A DNA stretch of 63,164 nucleotides from Fusibacter tunisiensis. GTDB lineage: Bacteria > Bacillota > Clostridia > Peptostreptococcales > Acidaminobacteraceae. Below are positions 34,367 through 42,116 of the stretch, in pieces. The number at the start of each line of letters is the position of its first letter. Position 1 is the stretch's first letter. The stretch covers positions 1 to 63,164 of the forward strand of contig NZ_JAFBDT010000014.1 of assembly GCF_016908355.1 (NCBI RefSeq), given 5' to 3'. Position numbers and translations under genes: made by a program. The notes below the pieces were generated by a model. It searched no databases. It saw only the letters and a program-made list of their open reading frames with translations, and was not told where the DNA came from.

Positions 34367-34371
34367 AGAGA

Positions 34372-37032
34372 GTGTGGGATCGACTTATGAGAAATAGACG
34401 AATTGATAAAACGGCAAAGCGTTTTCAAAAATATTTGGTATTAATGCTTGGGATCGTTGTGATATGGGCTGGCACATCTGCCATTACATTTGGTGCGTAT
34501 ACGACCCTATACGAACGGTATTCGAAAACGGAAAATCTTGCAGATGGTGTGGTGCATCAAACCTTACAACGGTTTACAGATGAAGGCTGGATCAATGTAA
34601 ATATTATACGTGTTGCATTGGATTCTGGTGCAGAAATTGTTCCATTAACGGCCCCTTACTTATCTGAGCGAGAGACCTTGTCAAAAATGATTGAAGCAAA
34701 TGATCAGTCTGATCTCATTGTGGGTGGACTAAACACGGACTTTTTTGGGGCAGCGACGATAGGTGGTATTGTTAAAGACGGTGAAGTTGTAACTACCAGT
34801 GTTGGTGGTTATGAATTTGGATCTTTTAATCTGGATCAAAACAACGTTCCCATGATCAGTTATCTTCCTGAGCCGGTTCATACCCTAAAAGCGAAGTGGT
34901 GGACCTTTGTTTTAGACCACATTAACAAACCACATTTATCCGGTGATACACTGGCTTTATACACGCACTATTGGGGAGAAAAGTCCTTTGGAAATACAAT
35001 TGGGACGCCTGTTCATGAAGTGCTGGTAGAAGATGGTGTTGTGGTGGAAACCAGGCGGAGTGGTGCGCCCTTTGATCTTAAAGAAGGCGCTTACGTGATT
35101 GCAGCAACAGGAAATCGTATTTTTGACATAGAATACCGTTTAAGTGTTGGAACTGAAGTTGAATTTAATGCAGATGATTATGTGACAGGGCTTAAATTAA
35201 GCCTTGGTGGTGGTGCACAACTTGTTAAAGAAGGTCAGGTTGTAAGTCCGTTTTCACTAAATGTCTCTGGCTTACATCCAAGATCTGCGCTTGGGATTAA
35301 TGCAGATCGCAATGAATTGATTTTGGTTGCTGTAGACGGACGAACGGCATCTTTTAGAGGCCTTAGCCAAACAGAACTTGCGAAGCTGATGCTAGAGCTT
35401 GGCGCATACGAAGCCATAAATTTTGATGGTGGTGGGTCGACGCAAATGATGGGAAAATCACCGTGGTTGGGAACGATGTCTATTTTAAACGCACCTTCAG
35501 ACCAATCTGAAAGAAGAATTTTTACAGGAATTGGTGTGGCAAAGGCTCCAATAGAATCGCCTGAACTTAAATATATCAAGGCGACAATGGCATCAGATCA
35601 ATTGCTTCTAGGTGTATCATCCCAAATTAAAGTTCAAGCGATTGATTCCAATTACACCAAAACTTTAATGAATGATGGTATTGTCCAGTATAAGGTGGCA
35701 GGTGTTGAAGGGCGATTTGAAAACAATGCGTTTGTTCCAGAAAGTACTGGAAACGGCGTTTTAATTGCAACTTATCAGGGAAAAAAATCGACCTTTGAGT
35801 TTGCGGTGAGCGACATGCCACTTGAACTTAATGTATCTCCCACATCGGTTAATTTAAGTCCAGGAGAATCTGTTCAATTACATTTTTCTGTCATCACAGA
35901 ATATGGAAATAAAGTGGCGATTCCGGCAAGTGTGATTGAAACATCAATATCTGATAAGCTGGGCATATTCAATTCTGAAACAGGCATTTTTACAGCAGGT
36001 GACTCTGTAACAGAAGCGATTTGGGAATTCAAGTATGCAGGTTTAACAGATTATGTGCCTGCAGGTATCGGTATTGGAAAAGTGGTGTTGGCAGATTTTG
36101 AATCGTCAACGGGAACTTTTTCAAGTTATCCGTCAGACGTTTCAGGAAACTTTTTAGAAATTAGAGGCTTGGGCCTTAAGGGGTCGAGTGGCGGTATGCT
36201 AACTTATGATTTTACTGAGACTGAAGTTACACGAGCTGCCTATATGAATTTTAATACCCCTGTGATTTTGCCTGAAGGCACTACCCAATTAACCCTTTCC
36301 GTAAATGCTGGTGGTGGAAATGGACATTGGCTGAGAGGTCGAGTCTTCGATGGCCAGGGAACGCCTTATAACATCACTTTTGCAAGGACACTTGATTGGG
36401 AAGGCTATCAAGAAGTCACTGCTGATATTCCAAGTGATTTAGAAGGGCCGTTGACCTTGGACCGAATTTATCTTGTGGAAACAGACCCGCTTATAAAGGA
36501 TAAGGGGGGCATCTATTTAGACGATTTAAAAGCCACTGTGTCTAGCGCTTTTGAAATGGACGTTCCAGAGCCCATTACCCGTTATGCGGATGTTATGAAG
36601 GCATCGATTCCGCAAACAGTCCTTGAAAGTGAGCGTATGGCATTGGCGCTTGAAAATTTAGAGGCGCTTTCTGACCGGATTACAACTGTTGCGTTAGACA
36701 ACAGCAAACAGACGTTTAAAGACACTGGTGGACGCCAGTGGACACAAATTATGACAGCTCTAAAAGCTGTTGATGGTAAACCACTGATTTTTATAGTATC
36801 AGATCCTCAAAGGTTTAAAGATCCTTTGGAGAAGGATTTATTCTATCAAATGACGGGTGCTGCAGTGGCTAGAGGCGTAGAAGTTCTTGTAATTTATCCA
36901 GCTTCTGGGGACACTTTGGAAATGGATTATATCAACCGCACACGTGTCATTCACTTACCGGAAGATCAGATGCCACTTGAACTTGGTCTGTTTGACGGTG
37001 GACTGTATTTTAACCTCAAGCAGTTGAATTAA
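34372..37032 (+). CDS. Membrane-anchored phosphodiester glycosidase family protein
   Basis: 886 residues. N-terminal TM (about 20-42) then an extracellular NAGPA-type domain (about 75-400) with ALGINADRNELILVAVDGR and the signature YEAINFDGGGSTQM. Family members cleave sugar-1-phosphodiester links (uncovering enzyme) and several bacterial ones act on teichoic-acid or capsule phosphodiesters. A Big-like beta region (about 400-560), a carbohydrate-binding-like region (LGLKGSSGGMLTYDF..., 570-720) and a C-terminal ~130-residue domain ending in IYPASGDTLEMDYINRTRVI follow. Start GTG 34372 or ATG 34387, neither with a clear RBS. Gap of 5 bases to the OmpA gene: same operon. Confidence 0.75.
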   Translation: MWDRLMRNRRIDKTAKRFQKYLVLMLGIVVIWAGTSAITFGAYTTLYERYSKTENLADGVVHQTLQRFTDEGWINVNIIRVALDSGAEIVPLTAPYLSERETLSKMIEANDQSDLIVGGLNTDFFGAATIGGIVKDGEVVTTSVGGYEFGSFNLDQNNVPMISYLPEPVHTLKAKWWTFVLDHINKPHLSGDTLALYTHYWGEKSFGNTIGTPVHEVLVEDGVVVETRRSGAPFDLKEGAYVIAATGNRIFDIEYRLSVGTEVEFNADDYVTGLKLSLGGGAQLVKEGQVVSPFSLNVSGLHPRSALGINADRNELILVAVDGRTASFRGLSQTELAKLMLELGAYEAINFDGGGSTQMMGKSPWLGTMSILNAPSDQSERRIFTGIGVAKAPIESPELKYIKATMASDQLLLGVSSQIKVQAIDSNYTKTLMNDGIVQYKVAGVEGRFENNAFVPESTGNGVLIATYQGKKSTFEFAVSDMPLELNVSPTSVNLSPGESVQLHFSVITEYGNKVAIPASVIETSISDKLGIFNSETGIFTAGDSVTEAIWEFKYAGLTDYVPAGIGIGKVVLADFESSTGTFSSYPSDVSGNFLEIRGLGLKGSSGGMLTYDFTETEVTRAAYMNFNTPVILPEGTTQLTLSVNAGGGNGHWLRGRVFDGQGTPYNITFARTLDWEGYQEVTADIPSDLEGPLTLDRIYLVETDPLIKDKGGIYLDDLKATVSSAFEMDVPEPITRYADVMKASIPQTVLESERMALALENLEALSDRITTVALDNSKQTFKDTGGRQWTQIMTALKAVDGKPLIFIVSDPQRFKDPLEKDLFYQMTGAAVARGVEVLVIYPASGDTLEMDYINRTRVIHLPEDQMPLELGLFDGGLYFNLKQLN

Positions 37033-37077
37033 AATTGCGTTAGAATTGAATTAGAGAATATTAAAGGAATACTAAAC

Positions 37078-37108
37078 AAACCCGGGTGGAGATAAGCCCG
37101 GGTTTTTT
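37078..37108 (+). terminator. Intrinsic terminator inside the channel-kinase locus
   Basis: AAACCCGGG / CCCGGGTTT, 9-bp stem, 10-base loop, TTTTTT. Only 30 bases separate it from the next ATG, with GGAGG in between and no room for an ordinary promoter, so downstream genes probably depend on read-through or on a promoter overlapping it. Confidence 0.9.
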
Positions 37109-37138
37109 ATATGCTTAAGGTAGATACAAGGAGGCATC

Positions 37139-38002
37139 ATGCGAAGAAAACAAACTGTCGAACACCTTAAGCGTGTGTTTTCGAGATGTGATATAACTGG
37201 ATTTGCCACCAAACAGTTTAAAGGACTGCTGGCTGATTACATACCAAATCAGATTGGGCTTAAGACTCGGCTTGAAATTATGGGACAATCTGGGTTTTTG
37301 GAAAAAATCTTTCAGTGGACGAAGTCGTCTCAAAATCGTCTAAACAAAATTGAAAAAGAGGCACAAAAGTTTTCGAGAAACTATGGTTTTGAATATGGCG
37401 TGGTAATAGAAACTGTTAATTTGGTTTTAGAAGCAATTGGTGGTAAAGGCATTGAAACTGAAAGCCAGCCTGAGGAGAAATTTGTAGGGAATTTTACAAA
37501 AACACATATGGGCCATTTTAATACGCTTGAACCAGCGTCTCTGTGTAAGCAAGGTCAAGAAATTAAAAAGAAATCCACTGGAACTCGAAACCGAATTGAA
37601 GTGACTTTGGGATTTGTTTTGCTTATAAGTCAACTGTTTTACTTGTGGTTTGTCCTTGATATTTCACGCGATGGGTATACGCTCTTTCAAACGATTTATT
37701 GGCCTGTTGGCATTGTAATTGGCGCAATTTCAATTCTTGCAATTCCAAAAGGAATGGTTTGGTTGCCCCTAATTTTTCTAGGTGGACAACTGGTTATATC
37801 CGGCCTATATTCGGCGCAGAGGCCTCTTTACGGACAAATACAATTGGCCATTTGGTTAACCTTGTTGCTGGCATATATCCCAATTTTATGGACCGGGTTT
37901 GGCAGGGGGACACGGTTTAAATTCAAGGTGGCCGTTAGATCTTATGGCGTCACATTTTTAATTTTTGTGATGATGCAGATTTTGGTACAAAAATTCATTT
38001 AG
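37139..38002 (+). CDS. Membrane protein of unknown function in the triad operon
   Basis: 287 residues. The first ~150 are soluble and helical (HLKRVFSRCDITGFATKQF; PNQIGLKTRLEIMGQSGF; LEAIGGKG near 100); then four to five TM helices (about 155-175, 185-205, 208-228, 235-255, 262-282). No family recognised. AAGGAGG RBS. It directly precedes the kinase (9-base gap), so it may be the membrane receptor or substrate of the kinase/phosphatase pair; this is inference from position. Confidence 0.6.
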   Translation: MRRKQTVEHLKRVFSRCDITGFATKQFKGLLADYIPNQIGLKTRLEIMGQSGFLEKIFQWTKSSQNRLNKIEKEAQKFSRNYGFEYGVVIETVNLVLEAIGGKGIETESQPEEKFVGNFTKTHMGHFNTLEPASLCKQGQEIKKKSTGTRNRIEVTLGFVLLISQLFYLWFVLDISRDGYTLFQTIYWPVGIVIGAISILAIPKGMVWLPLIFLGGQLVISGLYSAQRPLYGQIQLAIWLTLLLAYIPILWTGFGRGTRFKFKVAVRSYGVTFLIFVMMQILVQKFI

Positions 38003-38011
38003 GAGGCAGGC

Positions 38012-39349
38012 ATGTCGGATTTATTGACTATTGGGGATAAAGTTGTATCGCAAACATCAAGTTATGAAATTCTTAAAGAGATTGGAATGGGTGGACAGGG
38101 GGCTGTTTATAAAGTTACAGATGGCGACAGGTATTTGGCTTTGAAGTGGTACAAGCAAACGACGGCAACACCTGAACGGTATGAAGCAGTTGAGCATCTT
38201 ATTGAAACAGGTGTGCCCGGGGAACACTTTATTTGGCCAGAAGAAATTGTTGAAGGTCAGTCCCCTGATCATTTTGGATATGTGATGCCATTAATTGACA
38301 CCGCTAAATATGAGAAGCTGTCCGTTTATTTTGGCAAGCCTAAGGAAATACCGGATTTACATTTGGTGATAGAAATCTGTAAACAACTGACGCAGAGTTT
38401 TTATGAACTACATCTTCGAGGGTATTGCTACACTGACTTGTCATTTGCCAATGTTTTTGTGGATTTCAGTTCTGGGAATATTCTAATTTGTGACACGGAC
38501 AATATCTCTATAGATAAAGTCGATAAATTGGAAAATACTTGGGGCACAGTTGGGTTTATGGCACCGGAATGGATGCGCGGTGAAAAACCACCGAGTACTT
38601 ACACAGATTTGTATGCCCTTGCAGTGGTTATATTTAGATTGCTTCATTTTCAACACCCGCTTCAAGGTCGGTTGGAATTTGAATTGCCAATTGTAGACGA
38701 GGCAGCTTTAAGGTCACTTTATGGAGACAATCCTGTTTTTATTTTTGACCCTGAAAACACGACAAATAGACCTGTTGAAGGGCGAAAAGATATTGGGGTT
38801 TTCTTTTGGTCCCTTTACCCAAATTGGTTCAAAGACCTGTTTGTCGATTCTTTTACCAAAGGCCTTTGTGCACCTGAAATGCGGGTGCGAGAGAGTGTCT
38901 GGCAAAAGAAATTGACGCGACTTCAGGCAAGGCTATTTAATTGTGTGCAGTGTGATGGTCAGCTGTTTTATGAGCCAGGCGTTATGACACCTGCATCCAT
39001 TTGCCCATATTGTGGCCAAGAAATTGGGGTGATTCCACCAAGACTGAAGGTCGATCATCAGGTTTTAATTTTGATTCCAGGCAGAGTTATCTATAAGAAT
39101 CAGATTGTCGATGATTTTGATTTGTTTAGTGATGAAAGTGTGGGTGTAGTCCAGCAAAAACCAGACAGTCCAGAGATTTGGGGCATAAGAAATACAAGCA
39201 AATCAAATTGGTATGCCATGGTTGGCGATGAATTTATCAGAGAAGTTAAGCCGGGTGATATTGTACCTTTAATGCACCATATGAAACTAAATTTTGGCGA
39301 TGTGACCGGACAAATACGTTTGGCTGCAAGTTATAAGAAGGAGGCATAA
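38012..39349 (+). CDS. Ser/Thr protein kinase with zinc ribbon and C-terminal beta-domain (TerY-P triad kinase)
   Basis: 445 residues, no TM. Kinase domain ~15-290: Gly loop GMGGQGAV, Lys in LALKWYK, catalytic loop YTDLSFANVFVD in place of HRDLKxxN, and DTD in place of DFG (both metal-binding Asp and Asn present). APE-like motif MAPEW follows. A four-Cys zinc ribbon lies at about 310-333 (CVQC...CPYC), then a ~100-residue FHA-like beta domain (VGVVQQKP...WGIRNTS...VKPGDIVPL). Kinase-zinc-ribbon proteins of this type occur with TerY-like vWA and PP2C proteins. AGGAGG RBS; vWA gene follows one base later. Confidence 0.82.
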   Translation: MSDLLTIGDKVVSQTSSYEILKEIGMGGQGAVYKVTDGDRYLALKWYKQTTATPERYEAVEHLIETGVPGEHFIWPEEIVEGQSPDHFGYVMPLIDTAKYEKLSVYFGKPKEIPDLHLVIEICKQLTQSFYELHLRGYCYTDLSFANVFVDFSSGNILICDTDNISIDKVDKLENTWGTVGFMAPEWMRGEKPPSTYTDLYALAVVIFRLLHFQHPLQGRLEFELPIVDEAALRSLYGDNPVFIFDPENTTNRPVEGRKDIGVFFWSLYPNWFKDLFVDSFTKGLCAPEMRVRESVWQKKLTRLQARLFNCVQCDGQLFYEPGVMTPASICPYCGQEIGVIPPRLKVDHQVLILIPGRVIYKNQIVDDFDLFSDESVGVVQQKPDSPEIWGIRNTSKSNWYAMVGDEFIREVKPGDIVPLMHHMKLNFGDVTGQIRLAASYKKEA

Positions 39350-39350
39350 A

Positions 39351-40031
39351 ATGCTAGATCGACTTGGAAATATGGGAACACGGGACTTACATTTGTTTTT
39401 TTTAATTGATGCATCAGATTCTATGAGCTATGGTGGTAAAGTTGAGACTCTAAACAATGCAATTCGGGAATCCATTCCCCACATTCGGGAAATTGCGCGT
39501 GAGGCAGAAGGCTCAATAAAAGTACATGCATTGACATTTTCCACAGGCGCACGTTGGATTTATAATCATGTAGATATTGAGAATTTCATTTGGGAAGATG
39601 TCAAAACAAAAGGCGTAACGGATATGGGGCGTGGTTTTGAAGTTTTGGCTGATAGTTTGGAAACTGGATTCGAAAAAGCGAGAGGGTATCAACCTGTTAT
39701 GATTCTATTGTCGGATGGTTTGCCAACAGATGACTATGAAGCTGGGCTCAAAAAATTGACTGACACGTATTGGGGATCAAAAGCGCTTAGAATTGCCATT
39801 GCCATAGGTGGAGATACGGATATGGATGTCTTGCAGGATTTTATAGGAGACAGTTTTGGAGGCGAACTTAAGCCCCTTCTTGCAAAAAATGCGATAGAGT
39901 TAAGAAATTATATCCGTTGGGCATCAACTGCTGTATCCCAAGCTTCAATTAACCCATCTGTTGGAAAAGTGCCTTTACCACCCACAGTGCCAAAAAATGA
40001 AGATCCAAATGAAATGGATTGGGATTGGTAG
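39351..40031 (+). CDS. TerY-like von Willebrand A domain protein
   Basis: 226 residues. A single vWA domain with full MIDAS: LIDASDSM (DxSxS), Thr in KGVTDMGRG, and Asp in LLSDGLPTDDYE. Ends in a Pro-rich, acidic tail (PPTVPKNEDPNEMDWDW). Resembles TerY, the vWA protein of the tellurite-resistance/Ter stress system, and it sits between a zinc-ribbon kinase and a PP2C phosphatase exactly as in the TerY-P triad described by Anantharaman, Iyer and Aravind. Such vWA proteins are thought to scaffold the kinase/phosphatase reaction. Its end overlaps the phosphatase gene region. Confidence 0.87.
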   Translation: MLDRLGNMGTRDLHLFFLIDASDSMSYGGKVETLNNAIRESIPHIREIAREAEGSIKVHALTFSTGARWIYNHVDIENFIWEDVKTKGVTDMGRGFEVLADSLETGFEKARGYQPVMILLSDGLPTDDYEAGLKKLTDTYWGSKALRIAIAIGGDTDMDVLQDFIGDSFGGELKPLLAKNAIELRNYIRWASTAVSQASINPSVGKVPLPPTVPKNEDPNEMDWDW

Positions 40032-40036
40032 ACCCT

Positions 40037-41470
40037 ATGGCTGTTATGGCTTCTGCATCAGTCACTGGAAAACGACATGTACTGCAGGGTACGCCTAATC
40101 AAGATGCTGTTCTTGGATGTACTGGCCACCACCAATTTATGGTCTTGGCAGATGGACATGGTGGTGAAAAACACCATCGCAGTAAAGAGGGGGCGAATTT
40201 AGCAATTGAAAGTGTGGTTGAGTGTCTTGAGGCTTTATGGGAAGAAATTGTGGCGCTTCCATCTCTGGATAAGCGTCTGGTCTATTTTGAAAACACGTTT
40301 AGTCTTGCAGTTTGTGACAAATGGCTTGAAAAAGTTGAGTTTAATCCCGAACCGTTTGGATGTACCTTGCTCGTGGCGGTTTGGTGTGAAGAGGCCTTAT
40401 ATTTTCTGCAATTGGGAGATGGACGTAGTGTTGTTGTTTTAGAGGATGGTGCGGTAATTTATCCCATTTCTGAAATTGAACGGATGGGTGGTGAAACAGA
40501 CTCCTTAGCGATGCAAGATGCGTGGTTGGCTGTGCGCATTGGCTATATTCAAGAGGAACGTCAGGTGGTTTTTGCAGGGCTTTTTTCAGATGGGGTTACA
40601 AACGCGTATCCAAGTGGCATCATAGATGAAACTAAGTTTTATAGGGCCATGGCAAGCGTTGAAAATCCGGATGATTTAGAAAATCATTTAACGAAAGCAC
40701 TTGAAATCGCAGAATCTTATTCCAAGGATGATGCAAGTGGGATTGTTTATCGGCCATTGAATTGCAAGACCAATGCTGAGGTAATTTGTGACAATCCATG
40801 TATTGTTACGGCGGATTACCCATCTCATTGGAGACCTGTATCTGAATTGCTGGCGGGTGCTTTAATGCATAAAAAAATAGAAATTGCACAGAGGATTGCT
40901 ATAGGCAATTGGAAGAATGCTTACAGCCAGACAGAACTCTCCATTAAACGTTTGTTTTTAGATGAGCGGACACAAGAAATACATTTTATGTGTCGTCTGG
41001 GGACGGAGGCAGAGCGGTTGGCTTTGATTCAAAGTTTTTTTGAGCCATATGACTTCGGCACAGTTAATAAAGAGACCCTCAATCAGTATACAATTGATCA
41101 AAAACGCAAATTGGCGTATTGCTTTGTGTGTGGTGTTTCTTATATAGGTCATTGTCCAATTTGTGGGTGTGAAAATAAGTCGGGCATTGAAATTTGTTCT
41201 GGAAACGGGACCTTTAAAATTCAGTTTGACACCAAAATTTTTTTACACCACCTAATGCCCTTGAAAGGTACTTTTGATCCTTTAATAGGTGAAATTGTAC
41301 AACATCCAAAAGATTTCTCGGTGTGGGGCATTGTGAACAGGTGCAATTTTCAGTGGGAAATGACCTCTCCAATACAAAAAAACATAAAAAAGAATGAAGT
41401 GCTGAAACTTATCCACAAAGAAATTGTTTTAAATATAGGCGGAATCCCCACTGCAATCCGATTTGTTTAG
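40037..41470 (+). CDS. PP2C-family Ser/Thr phosphatase with zinc ribbon and C-terminal beta-domain
   Basis: 477 residues. PP2C domain (about 1-240) with all metal motifs: NQDAVL, VLADGHGG, LGDGRSVVV, LFSDGVTNA and KDDAS. A ~110-residue helical segment follows, then a zinc ribbon (about 360-380; CFVC...CPICGC) and a beta-domain (IGEIVQHP...WGIVNRC...LKLIHKEIVLNIGG) that matches the C-terminus of the kinase. ATG at 40037 is preferred; a TTG 18 bases upstream is possible and the RBS is weak, suggesting coupling to the vWA gene, whose stop is 6 bases before. Presumably reverses the kinase. Confidence 0.85.
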   Translation: MAVMASASVTGKRHVLQGTPNQDAVLGCTGHHQFMVLADGHGGEKHHRSKEGANLAIESVVECLEALWEEIVALPSLDKRLVYFENTFSLAVCDKWLEKVEFNPEPFGCTLLVAVWCEEALYFLQLGDGRSVVVLEDGAVIYPISEIERMGGETDSLAMQDAWLAVRIGYIQEERQVVFAGLFSDGVTNAYPSGIIDETKFYRAMASVENPDDLENHLTKALEIAESYSKDDASGIVYRPLNCKTNAEVICDNPCIVTADYPSHWRPVSELLAGALMHKKIEIAQRIAIGNWKNAYSQTELSIKRLFLDERTQEIHFMCRLGTEAERLALIQSFFEPYDFGTVNKETLNQYTIDQKRKLAYCFVCGVSYIGHCPICGCENKSGIEICSGNGTFKIQFDTKIFLHHLMPLKGTFDPLIGEIVQHPKDFSVWGIVNRCNFQWEMTSPIQKNIKKNEVLKLIHKEIVLNIGGIPTAIRFV

Positions 41471-41498
41471 AGGATTTATACAAATCGGAATTTTTTTC
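41455..41498 (+). terminator. Terminator of the kinase-vWA-phosphatase operon
   Basis: AATCCGATTTGT / ACAAATCGGAATT (one bulge) then TTTTTTT; it starts inside the last codons of the phosphatase gene. Confidence 0.85.
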
Positions 41499-41586
41499 GT
41501 TTTTTTTCAAAAAAATTGAATATTATTGCTGAATAAAGGATATTATGGTATATATAAGAAAACAAACGGAAAGGGGTAATAAAAAA

Positions 41587-42036
41587 ATGAGAAATGAAGC
41601 GATTCATCAATTAATGTATGACGCCTTGGAATTAATGCCGTTACTCAACAAACGATTTTTGAGGGAAGAGGAACTGTTTAAATCAGAAGGGTTATATCCA
41701 TCCCACATCCAGATTTTGTTGCTTTTAACAAACAATAAGCAAATGACAATGTCTGAAATTAGTCGGGAAATTCATGTGATTAATTCAAATTTAACGCCAT
41801 TAGTGGATAAGTTAATTAAACTCAATTATTTGAAGCGTCAACCTTCTAAAAAAGATAGACGTGTGGTGCATATTTCCATAACCACTGCTGGGAAAAAGCA
41901 GGTAGAGAAGCACAGAGCTTATGTCGAGGCCATGTTATCAGAAAAACTTGAAAACTTGTCTGATGAAAAAGTAGCGGAATTGCAACATCATGTAACTGAG
42001 ATGTTGGCAATTGTGAATGCATCATTTGACGCGTAG
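41587..42036 (+). CDS. MarR family transcriptional regulator
   Basis: 149 residues, a MarR winged helix: MTMSEISREIHVINSNLTPLVDKLIKLNYLKR, wing KKDRRVVHISIT. No diagnostic cysteine or ligand motif. ATG 41587 (MRNEA) is preferred since GGGG lies 10 bases upstream and family proteins begin here; an in-frame ATG at 41545 has AAGGA and cannot be excluded. It may regulate the M29 aminopeptidase gene that follows. Confidence 0.85.
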   Translation: MRNEAIHQLMYDALELMPLLNKRFLREEELFKSEGLYPSHIQILLLLTNNKQMTMSEISREIHVINSNLTPLVDKLIKLNYLKRQPSKKDRRVVHISITTAGKKQVEKHRAYVEAMLSEKLENLSDEKVAELQHHVTEMLAIVNASFDA

Positions 42037-42044
42037 AAAAATAT

Positions 42045-42106
42045 TTGTACAACATCAAAAAATTTGATAATCTGAAATTAGGTCTGAATAGTCCTAATTT
42101 TTTTTT
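42045..42106 (+). promoter_or_regulatory. Promoter and hairpin attenuator before the M29 gene
   Basis: TTGTAC (42045-42050), 17 bases, TAATCT (42068-42073), then at once AAATTAGG / CCTAATTT (42075-42100) with a T tract to 42106 and GGGGG-AATT-ATG. The terminator ends only ~10 bases before the start codon, so M29 expression needs read-through. Confidence 0.55.
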
Positions 42107-42116
42107 AGGGGGAATT

